Below, one piece after another: positions 1-10,941 of a DNA stretch of 64,000 nt. The notes beneath the pieces were generated by a model that had not been told where the DNA came from, did not search any database, and saw nothing but the letters and a program-made list of their open reading frames with translations. Within the stretch, counting starts at the first letter, position 1. Each line of letters opens with the position of its first letter. Origin of the DNA: JAJFIE01 sp964344255 (GTDB lineage: Bacteria; Pseudomonadota; Alphaproteobacteria; Rhodospirillales; Casp-alpha2). The stretch spans positions 1-64,000 of the forward strand of contig CAYFMQ010000002.1 in NCBI GenBank assembly GCA_964344255.1. Reading direction: 5' to 3'. The translations under genes were made by a program, and so were the position numbers.

Positions 1-1
1 C

Positions 2-1372
2 CAGTGCGGGGGCTACGACAACGCCGCCTACCTGCCCGCGAGCGTGCCCACCTTTGCCCACTACCTGCGCGCCATGAACTACTACACGTGCCTTTCGGGC
101 AAGATGCACTTCGTCGGCCCGGATCAGCTGCACGGTTTCGAGGAACGCGTCACCACGGACATCTACCCCGCCGATTTCGCCTGGACGCCGGACATGTCTA
201 ATCCTGAAGAGCGTATCGAGGAGTGGTACCACAACATGGTCAACGTCATGAACGCCGGCGTGGCGGCGGCGACGCACCAGTACGACTATGACGAGGAAGT
301 GGCCTTCATGGCCGAGCGGCGCCTCTACGAGCTGGCCCGCGCGCCCGAGGACACGCCGTTCTGCCTGATGGCGAGTTTCATCCACCCCCACGATCCCTAC
401 GCGACGCGCCAGAAGTACTGGGACCGTTACAAGCATGACGACATCGACATGCCGAAGGTGCCGGCGATGGACCGCGCAGAGTTGGATCCGCACAGCCGGC
501 GCATCTTCGACGGCATCGCCCGCGACGAGTTCGAGGTGACCGACGAGGATATCCGCACCGCACGCCATGCCTATTACGGCAATGTGAGCTACATCGACGA
601 TCTGGTGGGGCGCCTGCTCAACGCCCTCGACGAAACGGGATTCAGGGACAACACCATGGTGATCTTCACCGGCGATCACGGCGACATGCTGGGCGAGAAG
701 GGCCTGTGGTACAAAATGAGCTTCTTCGAGCCTTCTGTCAGAGTGCCGCTGGTCATGGCCGGGCAGGGCGTCAAGGCGGGAACCCGCATCGCGAGCCCCG
801 TCAGCCACGTGGACCTGACGCCGACGCTTACCGATCTCGCCGGCCGGTCGGGCGCAGGGGTTGTGCCGGAGCCGGCTGACCCACTGGACGGCAGCTCGCT
901 GATGCCCCTGCTGGACGGCGCGGAGGCTGACGACGGTTCGCGCGCCGCCTACGGCGAATATACCGGCGAATGCGCCGTCAATCCCGTGTTCATGATCCGG
1001 CGCGGGGATTTCAAGTACATCGCCAGCGAAGGAGACCCGGTCCAGCTTTACGACCTGGCCGTCGATCCGGATGAGATCCGCAACCTCGCTGCTGATCCGG
1101 CCCATGCCGAAAGGCTGGCGGGCTTCGCCGCCGAAGCGTCGGCCAAGTGGGATTCAGACGCCATCAGGGAGCAGGTGATCGCCAACCAGCGCCGCCGCCG
1201 CGCCATCCATGCCGGCATGTCGAAGGGACGGCATACCTCCTGGGACTGGCAGCCGCCCCGCAACGCGGCGGAGGAATACATCCGCGGCCACCACGAGGAT
1301 CTGTCGGACCTTGACCGCAAATCACGGTTTCCCATTCCCGCCCATCCCAAACCCATCAGGCCGCGGCGCTAG
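2..1372 (+). CDS. betC: Choline-sulfatase, 3' part (5' end outside window)
   Basis: Hydrolyses choline-O-sulfate to choline and sulfate in the cytoplasm, feeding glycine betaine synthesis or choline catabolism. The reading frame is open from the first bases of the window, so the gene starts upstream; 456 residues are visible. The alkaline-phosphatase/sulfatase fold is clear: GKMHFVGPDQLHGFEE near the start and the metal-site segment FTGDHGDMLGEKGLWYK in the middle. The tail (WDWQPPRNAAEEYIR ... SRFP) resembles the C-terminal extension typical of BetC. The formylglycine-forming Cys motif lies before the window and cannot be checked. No betaine transporter or dehydrogenase follows; the next gene is a regulator after an AT-rich gap. 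The subfamily call rests on these segments, not on an alignment. Confidence 0.88.
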   Translation, partial: QCGGYDNAAYLPASVPTFAHYLRAMNYYTCLSGKMHFVGPDQLHGFEERVTTDIYPADFAWTPDMSNPEERIEEWYHNMVNVMNAGVAAATHQYDYDEEVAFMAERRLYELARAPEDTPFCLMASFIHPHDPYATRQKYWDRYKHDDIDMPKVPAMDRAELDPHSRRIFDGIARDEFEVTDEDIRTARHAYYGNVSYIDDLVGRLLNALDETGFRDNTMVIFTGDHGDMLGEKGLWYKMSFFEPSVRVPLVMAGQGVKAGTRIASPVSHVDLTPTLTDLAGRSGAGVVPEPADPLDGSSLMPLLDGAEADDGSRAAYGEYTGECAVNPVFMIRRGDFKYIASEGDPVQLYDLAVDPDEIRNLAADPAHAERLAGFAAEASAKWDSDAIREQVIANQRRRRAIHAGMSKGRHTSWDWQPPRNAAEEYIRGHHEDLSDLDRKSRFPIPAHPKPIRPRR

Positions 1373-1417
1373 GTTCGTCCCGCTGTTGAGTAAGAAAACA
1401 CGCATATTATAAATCCG

Positions 1418-1437
1418 TTATACATAAAAATGTATAA
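1418..1437. promoter_or_regulatory. Perfect 8-4-8 inverted repeat
   Basis: TTATACAT, AAAA, ATGTATAA: both arms match perfectly. It is a possible operator for a dimeric regulator, perhaps the XRE protein encoded downstream. It lies four bases before the CRP/FNR-like palindrome. Confidence 0.45.
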
Positions 1438-1440
1438 ACC

Positions 1441-1456
1441 TGTGATCTAAATCACC
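1441..1456. promoter_or_regulatory. CRP/FNR-like binding site
   Basis: TGTGATCTAAATCACC matches the TGTGA-N6-TCACA pattern of CRP sites in 9 of the 10 defined positions, and contains GTGAT-N4-ATCAC. FNR/Dnr-type alphaproteobacterial regulators use similar palindromes. It could act on the gene at 1709 or on an unannotated transcript. Confidence 0.5.
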
Positions 1457-1563
1457 AACATACCAACTTATTCCCTGTAAAGTGGCGCGGTTCGTCAGGA
1501 ATGACATAGCGCCTTAAACCTGTGGAAAACGCATTTAATAACCGGATAGAAAATAAAGGAAAT

Positions 1564-1582
1564 TTTTCCAGCCTGTGGAAAA
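1564..1582. promoter_or_regulatory. Perfect 7-5-7 inverted repeat overlapping a repeated TGTGGAAAAC motif
   Basis: TTTTCCA, GCCTG, TGGAAAA. The right arm is part of CCTGTGGAAAAC, which also occurs at 1519-1530, 53 bases upstream and so roughly five helical turns away. It is about 130 bases before the XRE start, consistent with an operator. Confidence 0.35.
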
Positions 1583-1708
1583 CAAAGATCGATAACTGAA
1601 TTCTGATCGGTTTTTTATTGCCATCCTTGAAAATAAACCACTATGTCGTTCGGCTGGCGCCAGCTATTCCTTGCGTATCCCGTTTTTGCAGAATGCAGGA
1701 GGGTAAGC

Positions 1709-2059
1709 GTGCAAAAAATGCAACTGGTAATCGGGCGCCACACCAAAAGACTGCGGAAGCAGCGCGGCTGGACTCAGGTAAAACTCGCCGACGAGTTGAA
1801 CATGTCCCTCGACATGATTGGCCGCATCGAACGCGGACAGGCCAGCCCGTCCCTTTCAACGCTGAAACATCTCGCCCTGACCCTCGATACCAGGCCCGAA
1901 TTGATGCTGGTCGACGATTTCATGATCCCGGAGGTTTCACTGGAACGCGAACGGGCTTACGGCAGGCTTCATGACCTGCTCAGCGCCGTCGATGACGACG
2001 AGCTGGACTGGATCGTCAGCATCATGGATTCCATCATCCGGAAACGGAAACCGAAGTGA
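1709..2059 (+). CDS. XRE-family transcriptional regulator
   Basis: Small DNA-binding protein (116 residues) with one helix-turn-helix of the Cro/C1/XRE type. The HTH spans about residues 8-60: IGRHTKRLRKQRGWTQVKLA, then the recognition helix region LNMSLDMIGRIERGQASPS. The C-terminal 50 residues are charged and probably dimerise. I chose the GTG at 1709 because AGGAGGG (1697-1703) sits five bases before it; an ATG at 1718 and an upstream ATG at 1643 are in frame but have poorer ribosome-binding sites. The upstream region is rich in inverted repeats, which fits autoregulation. No toxin partner, phage gene or restriction-modification gene is next to it, so the target is unknown. Confidence 0.8.
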   Translation: MQKMQLVIGRHTKRLRKQRGWTQVKLADELNMSLDMIGRIERGQASPSLSTLKHLALTLDTRPELMLVDDFMIPEVSLERERAYGRLHDLLSAVDDDELDWIVSIMDSIIRKRKPK

Positions 2060-2093
2060 AGCACGCCAGACGAAGCTAGCCTTTCTATATACG

Positions 2094-2567
2094 TCAGCCG
2101 AAGCTGACGTCGCACACCTCGTAAGACTTGGTGCCGCCCGGCGTGGTGACTTCGACAACATCGCCGATAGTCTTGCCCAACAGCGCGCGCGCCAGGGGCG
2201 CGGTGATGGAGATGCGCTTCTGGGCCAGGTCGGCTTCGTGGCTGCCGACGATGCGGTAGGTGACTTCTTCGTCCGCGTCTTCATCGTAAACCAGAACGTT
2301 GGCGCCGAAACGGACGACGGTGCCGGTCATGGTGGCGGGATCGATCACCTCGACATGGGAGATCACGCCTTCCAGTTCGGCGATGCGGCCTTCGATAAAG
2401 CTCTGCCGTTCGCGCGCCGCGTGGTATTCGGCGTTCTCTTTCAGATCACCGTGCTCACGCGCCGTGGCGATGGCCTTGATGATGGCCGGGCGCTCCGTCC
2501 CCTTGAGGGTCTTCAGTTCCTCCTCAAGCGCGGCAAAGCCTTCTGCGGTCATCGGAATCTTTTCCAT
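2094..2567 (-). CDS. greA: Transcription elongation factor GreA
   Basis: Rescues backtracked RNA polymerase by stimulating transcript cleavage through the secondary channel. 157 residues, the normal length. The N-terminal coiled coil carries the functional tip (RPAIIKAIATAREHGDLKEN then AEYHAARE, the conserved acidic D-L-x-E-N motif), and the C-terminal FKBP-like domain ends SYEVCDVSFG. The ATG at 2567 is preceded by GGAGAG; the frame stays open further upstream but that part does not belong to the family. It lies downstream of carB on the same strand, a common alphaproteobacterial order. Confidence 0.97.
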   Translation of the reverse strand: MEKIPMTAEGFAALEEELKTLKGTERPAIIKAIATAREHGDLKENAEYHAARERQSFIEGRIAELEGVISHVEVIDPATMTGTVVRFGANVLVYDEDADEEVTYRIVGSHEADLAQKRISITAPLARALLGKTIGDVVEVTTPGGTKSYEVCDVSFG

Positions 2568-2695
2568 GGATGGCTCTCCGATTTCGTCCTTATCACATGC
2601 CGGCTCCTGTCCTTGCGCCGGCAACAAAAAAACACGGCCACCGGCTATCAATACCGGCAACCGGAACTGGATATACAGGGATCGTTTACTAAACC

Positions 2696-6008
<3,313 letters not shown>

Positions 6009-6020
6009 GAATGATTACCC

Positions 6021-7208
6021 TCACCCCTCCATCATCTCGACGAAGCGCTCGAACAGGTAATGGCTGTCGTGCGGGCCGGGGCTGGCCTCAGGGTGGTACT
6101 GGACGGAGAAAATGGGCCTGCCGTCGACGCGGATACCTTCCAGCGTGCCGTCGAACAGCGAGACATGCGTCATCATGGCATTTTCGGGCAGCGAGTTGAT
6201 ATCGACGCAGAAGCCGTGGTTCTGGCTGGTGATCTCCACCTTGCCGGTCTCCAGGTCCTTGACCGGCTGGTTGGCGCCACGATGGCCCATGTGCATCTTG
6301 TAGGTCTTGGCGCCCAAGGCGAGGGCCAGCAACTGATGGCCGAGACAAATGCCGAAGACCGGCACGCCGGCTTCGATGATCGACTGGATCATGGGAACCG
6401 CGTATTCACCCGTCGCCGCCGGATCGCCGGGGCCGTTGGACAGGAAGACGCCGTCCGGTTCATGGCGCAGCACGTCTTCCGCCGTTGAGGTGGCGGGCAT
6501 GACGGTGACGCGGCACCCCGCGGAAGCAAGGCAACGCAGGATGTTGTGCTTGGCGCCGTAATCGAGGGCGACCACATGAAAACGGGGCCGGTCCTGAATC
6601 CCGTGCCCCGTTTCGAGAGACCATTCCGTCTGATCCCACTCATAAGTTTGGGTGCATGACACTTCGCTTGCGAGGTCCATGCCCTCAAGGCCCGGCCAGT
6701 CGGCCGCCTGCTTGGCGAGGGCCGCCATATCGATGGTATCACCCGCTTCGGGAGCGTAAACGACGACGCCCGACGGCGCGCCTGAGTCTCTTATGTGGCG
6801 GGTCAGCTGGCGGGTATCGATCCCGGTAACGGCGGTCAGGTTCTGGTCCTTGAGCCAGGCGTCCAGGTGCTTCGCCGCCCGCCAGTTTGACGGATCGGTA
6901 ATATCCATGCGCAAAACGGCGCCGCGCGCGGCCGGTGTGGTGGTTTCCATGTCTTCCGGCGTGGTGCCCACGTTACCGATGTGCGGGAAGGTGAAGTTGA
7001 TGATCTGGCCGGCGTAAGAGGGATCGGTGAGAATTTCCTGATACCCGGTGAGGGACGTATTGAAACAGACCTCGCCGACGGAAGAGCCCGCTTTGCCTGC
7101 GCCACGGCCCCAGAAGACCGAACCGTCAGCCAAAACCAACGCCGCATCGGCTCCGGTAGGACGCATGTCCGCCGAACCCTTGGTGGGCGTTTCAGTTGTG
7201 GCGCTCAT
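6021..7208 (-). CDS. carA: Carbamoyl-phosphate synthase small subunit (glutamine amidotransferase)
   Basis: Hydrolyses glutamine and channels the ammonia to CarB. The N-terminal CPSase domain (ALVLADGSVFWGRG ... FNTSLTGYQEILTDPSYAGQ) is followed by a class I amidotransferase domain with the nucleophile in PVFGICLGHQLLALALG and the His-Glu pair in SVQYHPEASPGPHD. About 395 residues from the ATG at 7208; an ATG at 7166 is also possible, and neither has a strong ribosome-binding site. It is followed after 12 bases by carB. It diverges from yqeY across an AT-rich 211-base gap that probably holds both promoters. Confidence 0.96.
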   Translation of the reverse strand: MSATTETPTKGSADMRPTGADAALVLADGSVFWGRGAGKAGSSVGEVCFNTSLTGYQEILTDPSYAGQIINFTFPHIGNVGTTPEDMETTTPAARGAVLRMDITDPSNWRAAKHLDAWLKDQNLTAVTGIDTRQLTRHIRDSGAPSGVVVYAPEAGDTIDMAALAKQAADWPGLEGMDLASEVSCTQTYEWDQTEWSLETGHGIQDRPRFHVVALDYGAKHNILRCLASAGCRVTVMPATSTAEDVLRHEPDGVFLSNGPGDPAATGEYAVPMIQSIIEAGVPVFGICLGHQLLALALGAKTYKMHMGHRGANQPVKDLETGKVEITSQNHGFCVDINSLPENAMMTHVSLFDGTLEGIRVDGRPIFSVQYHPEASPGPHDSHYLFERFVEMMEG

Positions 7209-7419
7209 GGATGGGACACCCCGGCTTTTGTTCTGGTGGTGGTGGTTCACACGCGATCATGTGGCTGGGGCACCTTGTAAGCAAAGAACATGCCGAGGTC
7301 AAGACTCGATTTTTTAACAAAATCGTTTATTTTCAAATAGTTAGAATGTTTTGTTTGGTTGCCTTTTTCGATTCTTTCCGTTAGTGTTCCGCCCTTCCGG
7401 CACCCTTGAGGAGTTTGCC

Positions 7420-7878
7420 ATGCTGCGCACCCAGATCAACGACGCCCTGAAAGAGGCCATGAAATCCAAGGATGAGGTTGGAATCCGCACCATACGGCTG
7501 ATTCTCGCCGCCTTGAAGGACCGGGATATCGGTGCGCGGTCGTCCGGCAATACGGAAGGAATCGATGAGGAGGGGATTCTCGGCATGCTGCAGTCCATGA
7601 TCAAGCAGCGCAACGATTCCATCGAGATGTACAAGCAGGGCGGCCGTCAGGACCTGGCCGACAGCGAAGCCTCTGAAATCGGGATCATCACCCAGTTCCT
7701 GCCCCAACAATTGAACGACGATGAAGTCGCCGCCGCCGTCACCACCGTGATCGTCGAAACGGGCGCCGAATCCATCAAGGACATGGGCAAGGTCATGGGC
7801 GTCCTGAAATCCAAGTACGCCGGCCAGATGGATTTCGGCAAGGCCAGCCAGCTTGTAAAAGCCACCCTGGCGTCTTGA
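7420..7878 (+). CDS. yqeY: GatB/YqeY domain protein
   Basis: A 152-residue protein related to the C-terminal domain of GatB, the tRNA-dependent amidotransferase subunit. Its cellular role is not established, although a tRNA-related function is often assumed. Family features are the start MLRTQINDALKEAMKSKDE, the central EEGILGMLQSMIKQRNDSIE and the C-terminal helical bundle KDMGKVMGVLKSKYAGQMD. GAGGAG at 7408-7413 fixes the ATG at 7420. Placement between carA and dnaG-rpoD is a widespread alphaproteobacterial arrangement, here interrupted by the three genes at 8.0-10.8 kb. Confidence 0.93.
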   Translation: MLRTQINDALKEAMKSKDEVGIRTIRLILAALKDRDIGARSSGNTEGIDEEGILGMLQSMIKQRNDSIEMYKQGGRQDLADSEASEIGIITQFLPQQLNDDEVAAAVTTVIVETGAESIKDMGKVMGVLKSKYAGQMDFGKASQLVKATLAS

Positions 7879-7938
7879 GGTTACAGCCTCTCCTGGTTGT
7901 TATGGATCAAGCAGCCCATACGATTTAGGAAATTATTC

Positions 7939-7967
7939 TTGACATTTTCACTTATTTGTGCTTAAGT
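7939..7967 (+). promoter_or_regulatory. Possible promoter for a short transcript
   Basis: Perfect -35 TTGACA at 7939-7944, then 17 bases, then a weak -10 TTAAGT at 7962-7967. Two terminator-like hairpins follow within 100 bases and there is no open frame between, so any transcript would be a short RNA of roughly 50-85 bases. Confidence 0.35.
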
Positions 7968-7982
7968 GCTTTCCATCGAATA

Positions 7983-7994
7983 GCACACGTGTGC
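7983..7994. repeat. 12-bp perfect palindrome
   Basis: GCACACGTGTGC reads the same on both strands. It lies between the possible promoter at 7939 and the terminator at 8004, so it is either an operator or a hairpin in a short RNA. Confidence 0.4.
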
Positions 7995-8003
7995 CTGTAT
8001 TAG

Positions 8004-8028
8004 ACCCGGCCCGAGAGCCGGGTTTTTT
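8004..8028 (+). terminator. Rho-independent terminator
   Basis: Stem ACCCGGC / GCCGGGT with loop CCGAGA, followed by six Ts. It lies 125 bases after the yqeY stop. Confidence 0.8.
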
Positions 8029-8035
8029 GTTTTCT

Positions 8036-8057
8036 AGCCCCATGACGGGGCTTTTTT
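8036..8057 (+). terminator. Second, tandem terminator-like hairpin
   Basis: Stem AGCCCC / GGGGCT with a five-base loop and a T run. It directly precedes the ribosome-binding site of the next gene, so it may instead act on that gene's leader. In tandem with 8004-8028 it would insulate the gene at 8080 from yqeY. Confidence 0.6.
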
Positions 8058-8079
8058 ATTTCAGTTAAGGAGAAACCCC

Positions 8080-9426
8080 ATGTTCGGAAATCCCTTCCGG
8101 CTGCGATCCACCCTGTCCGCTTCAACACGTGCGGATAAAAACGACAATCTAAACACCAAGAGCGCCCTAGGATCGCTGGGATATAAGCACCCCAACAACA
8201 ACCTTTTCGAAAGCATAAGACAATTTCAGTCAGATCATGGCCTGAAGCGTGATGGCATCATGAAACCTAATGGCGAGACCGCGCGGATGCTCGGCAAGGT
8301 GCTTGAGAACAAGCGCGGGCATGCCAAGCCCTCCCTGCTCGATCCACTGCCTACGGCAACGCCCGACAACATGCCCGGTGATCACGACAGGCATAAACGC
8401 AAGGCGCTGGACATCGCCTGGCCGGAACTGCCACGGGAATCACCCGAACAAACCCGCGACATCAAGAAGCTGCTGGAATTAATCAGCCGCAAAGCCCAGG
8501 ACAATGAGGTGGTCGCTGAGAGCGCACGCGGCGTGAAAGCCGCTCTCAAGACGTCTGACCATTCCGATCTGGCGAAGTTCCATGCCCAGGCCGTCCGAGA
8601 TTACGAGGACGATGCACTGGCTGAGGTTGCCGAGTTCGGTAATCAACTCAAAAAAGCCAACCCAGAGATTTTCAATAGCTGGTTCCATATATTCAGGGGA
8701 GAACTGCCCGATAATGCGAAACGCATGGTGCTGGCGGGCAATCTTGGTGAGGAGGGCCTGAAAGGTAACGATGGAAAGGGCACATTAACACCTGAAGAAC
8801 GGACTGCCTTACGTGAAGAAACGGTTGGCATGCCGCCGAGAAAACCGGAATCGCCCAATTCTGTAGACCCCGCAAGTGAACCCGGTTCAGATAAAGGCTT
8901 CGAATCCCCTGTTCATCAAGACTTCCGGGATTCTCTTCATAAACACGAGTCCGCAGAAGATGGATACAAATCCTTTAATCCAAAGGGCGACGGAATCGGC
9001 GCCTTCGGTCGTTATCAGATGCGCGAACTCGCATTAATTGACTCTGGCATGTTGGATGATAAAGGCAACTGGACGGGAAAACATGGCGTGAAGAACGCCG
9101 AGGGTTTCCTGAATAGTCCCGAGGCCCAGGAACGCGCTTTTGCCGACTACATGTCCAAGACGGAGGGCTATCTGAGACACAACGAGTCCTACGATCAAAT
9201 CGGACGGCGGTTTCCCGGCAAGCTTGGCAAAGGGATCACAGTTACCGAAAACGGCCTCCTTGCGGCAGCACACAGGCAAGGCCACGGAATGGTAAAAAAA
9301 TACCTTGAGCACCAACGGAGAACGAACTGGAAATCCGACTTTTCGGAATACAAGACCAAGGAAAGAACCAAATATGAATCGGTTGAAACACGCTTGCGAT
9401 TGTTTCAGGATGTTCCCTACCGATGA
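8080..9426 (+). CDS. Peptidoglycan-binding and lysozyme-like domain protein
   Basis: 448 residues with no signal peptide or membrane segment. Residues about 28-70 resemble a PG_binding_1 repeat (LGSLGYKHPNNNLFESIRQF, then GLKRDGIMKPNGETARML). The middle is a charged, probably helical linker. The C-terminal third looks like a lysozyme-type or transglycosylase-like fold: ESAEDGYKSFNPKGDGIGAF, GRYQM, and a late GLLAAAHRQGHGMVKKYL helix. A wall-hydrolase or secreted effector role is inferred, not shown. AAGGAG lies seven bases before the ATG. It is directly followed by the exported protein at 9445. GC content is lower than that of the housekeeping genes, suggesting later acquisition. Confidence 0.65.
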   Translation: MFGNPFRLRSTLSASTRADKNDNLNTKSALGSLGYKHPNNNLFESIRQFQSDHGLKRDGIMKPNGETARMLGKVLENKRGHAKPSLLDPLPTATPDNMPGDHDRHKRKALDIAWPELPRESPEQTRDIKKLLELISRKAQDNEVVAESARGVKAALKTSDHSDLAKFHAQAVRDYEDDALAEVAEFGNQLKKANPEIFNSWFHIFRGELPDNAKRMVLAGNLGEEGLKGNDGKGTLTPEERTALREETVGMPPRKPESPNSVDPASEPGSDKGFESPVHQDFRDSLHKHESAEDGYKSFNPKGDGIGAFGRYQMRELALIDSGMLDDKGNWTGKHGVKNAEGFLNSPEAQERAFADYMSKTEGYLRHNESYDQIGRRFPGKLGKGITVTENGLLAAAHRQGHGMVKKYLEHQRRTNWKSDFSEYKTKERTKYESVETRLRLFQDVPYR

Positions 9427-9444
9427 TTGAATAAGCTGCAAACA

Positions 9445-10023
9445 ATGCCTCGCCTGAAGCAACTCCTTTTTGTCGTCTTTGTCTTCCTTTTGACGGGAGG
9501 AGTTGCTTCGGCTGACGGCATAAAAATCATTGCCCTGCCGATAATCGACCTGTTGCGGGCGGAGGACCGTGAGCTTGTCCTCAAAATCAAAAAGAGCTTC
9601 AGCAACCCTGAATACGGGATCACACTGGATGATCTAACGATCAATCGGCTTTACATCGCCATGGCGGATTTGAACGGAAATGGTGTTCAGGAGTTCATTG
9701 TAACCGTTCGTGCTACCTACAACTGCGGAAATATGCCGACGTGTTCGGCAAGTGTTTACCAACGGGTTGACGGGGAGCCAGTTTTTGTCGGCGAGGTCGA
9801 TGTAACGGAAAGTGGATGGATTTGGATTGAAGATACCTGGAGCAATGACTGGCGCATCCTGAACGATGGTGAGTACCGGTACTGCTGGGTGCCTGAGAGC
9901 AATCCCAAGACTGTACTGGACAAGGACATGTTCAATATGCCCTACGTGGGTGGCCAGGGAGGTTACTTTTGGAGTGTAGAGATAGACGAAGAATGCCCGG
10001 TGGAACATCCACACCTTGATTAG
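9445..10023 (+). CDS. Exported hypothetical protein
   Basis: I do not recognise a family. The 192 residues begin with a clear Sec signal peptide (MPRLKQLLFVVFVFLLTGGV, cleavage after ASA). The mature part has DLNGNGVQEFIVTV, a calcium-binding-like or FG-GAP-like turn, and a Cys pair (YNCGNMPTCSASVY) that could form a disulfide. A TTG immediately after the upstream stop (9427) is an alternative start; I chose the ATG at 9445 because it puts the signal peptide at the N-terminus, although no good ribosome-binding site is visible. It probably forms a unit with the lysozyme-like gene, for example as an inhibitor or an accessory protein; the context alone does not decide. Confidence 0.6.
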   Translation: MPRLKQLLFVVFVFLLTGGVASADGIKIIALPIIDLLRAEDRELVLKIKKSFSNPEYGITLDDLTINRLYIAMADLNGNGVQEFIVTVRATYNCGNMPTCSASVYQRVDGEPVFVGEVDVTESGWIWIEDTWSNDWRILNDGEYRYCWVPESNPKTVLDKDMFNMPYVGGQGGYFWSVEIDEECPVEHPHLD

Positions 10024-10144
10024 GGCACGATATTCTTGAACAACTCCGCTCTGACAATGGCGCTATCATAATAGAAGGTGACTCTTTTTTTATGTGCAAT
10101 TACGTCGCTGCAAGTAGATTATCCCAATCTGCTCGGGATTTGCT

Positions 10145-10780
10145 CTATTCCCCAAAATCCGAACGCTTGTGCAGGTTTTCGCCTTTCCACAGGAAAAACA
10201 CCAGGACGGAGCTTTGGCTCATATCGATGGAGTGCCAGACCCAGGGCTCGTGATGGACGATGGAGCCCGGCCCCTTGCTCACCGGTTCCGCATCCCCCGA
10301 CTTGAACAGCCCCGTACCGCTGAGCACCCAGTAGATCTCTTCCGGTCCGTGGGAATGGGGTGGATAGAACAGGCCCTCCCGCCAGAATCCGAAGCCGATG
10401 CGGTACTCGTTTGAAAGATAAATGCCTTCAGGCCCAATAATGTCGCACCAGGCATAGCGGTCCAGGTAATCCTGACCAAAGCCGTCTTCCAGTTTATAGG
10501 TTATCTGCCAGGCCAGGCTCGGGGATGCCGCCATGAGCGCCTTGAACAGGTCACGGGCTTCGGGCCACAGGGCTTTCTCCAGTTCCGGCAGATAGGGCAC
10601 AGCCGGATGGTCCTTCGGCGGGACATGGATGCGTTCCAGCCCGCCCTTGAGCAGGGGCTCCGCAAGGCGGTGAACGACATCATTGCCCTGCGCACGGGCG
10701 AAATCCGCCATGGCGTTCAGCAGGTTGCCCTGTCGCTCTGTAGCCGTACCGTCCGCGGGTTGTGATGCTGCCGTTTCCAT
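10145..10780 (-). CDS. DMSP lyase-type cupin protein (DddL/DddQ-like)
   Basis: The DMSP-lyase cupin family cleaves dimethylsulfoniopropionate to dimethyl sulfide and acrylate. In the 211 residues, cupin motif 1 is intact (HSHGPEEIYWVLSG: H-x-H-x3-E-x6-G, with the Tyr seen in the family) and motif 2 is PGSIVHHEPWVWHS. The segment VPPKDHPAVPYLPELEKAL before the barrel is also typical of the family. The ATG at 10780 follows AGGGGAAGC; an in-frame start at 10843 would add a hydrophobic 21-residue stretch and lacks such a site. There is no acrylate-processing gene next to it. A cupin of another specificity cannot be excluded without an alignment. Confidence 0.68.
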   Translation of the reverse strand: METAASQPADGTATERQGNLLNAMADFARAQGNDVVHRLAEPLLKGGLERIHVPPKDHPAVPYLPELEKALWPEARDLFKALMAASPSLAWQITYKLEDGFGQDYLDRYAWCDIIGPEGIYLSNEYRIGFGFWREGLFYPPHSHGPEEIYWVLSGTGLFKSGDAEPVSKGPGSIVHHEPWVWHSIDMSQSSVLVFFLWKGENLHKRSDFGE

Positions 10781-10941
10781 TGCTTCCCCTATAGCCGTGG
10801 CATGTGGATAGAATGTGAAAAGGGCGAATAAAAACAGCGCCAATTTTCTCCTTATCCGATGAATAAGACTATATAAGTATAATCATTGACACCAACCCTT
10901 TGAACGGCTTGCCACATAGATGAGTACGCCGGGATTGTTAT

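Larger units (their letters stand above)
1373..1708. other. AT-rich intergenic region with several inverted repeats
   Basis: No gene is visible. The stretch is much richer in A+T than both neighbours. It holds, in order, an 8-4-8 inverted repeat (1418-1437), a CRP/FNR-like palindrome (1441-1456), two copies of CCTGTGGAAAAC (1519-1530 and 1572-1583) and a 7-5-7 inverted repeat (1564-1582). The XRE-type gene follows, so autoregulation is a simple reading. Confidence 0.6.
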
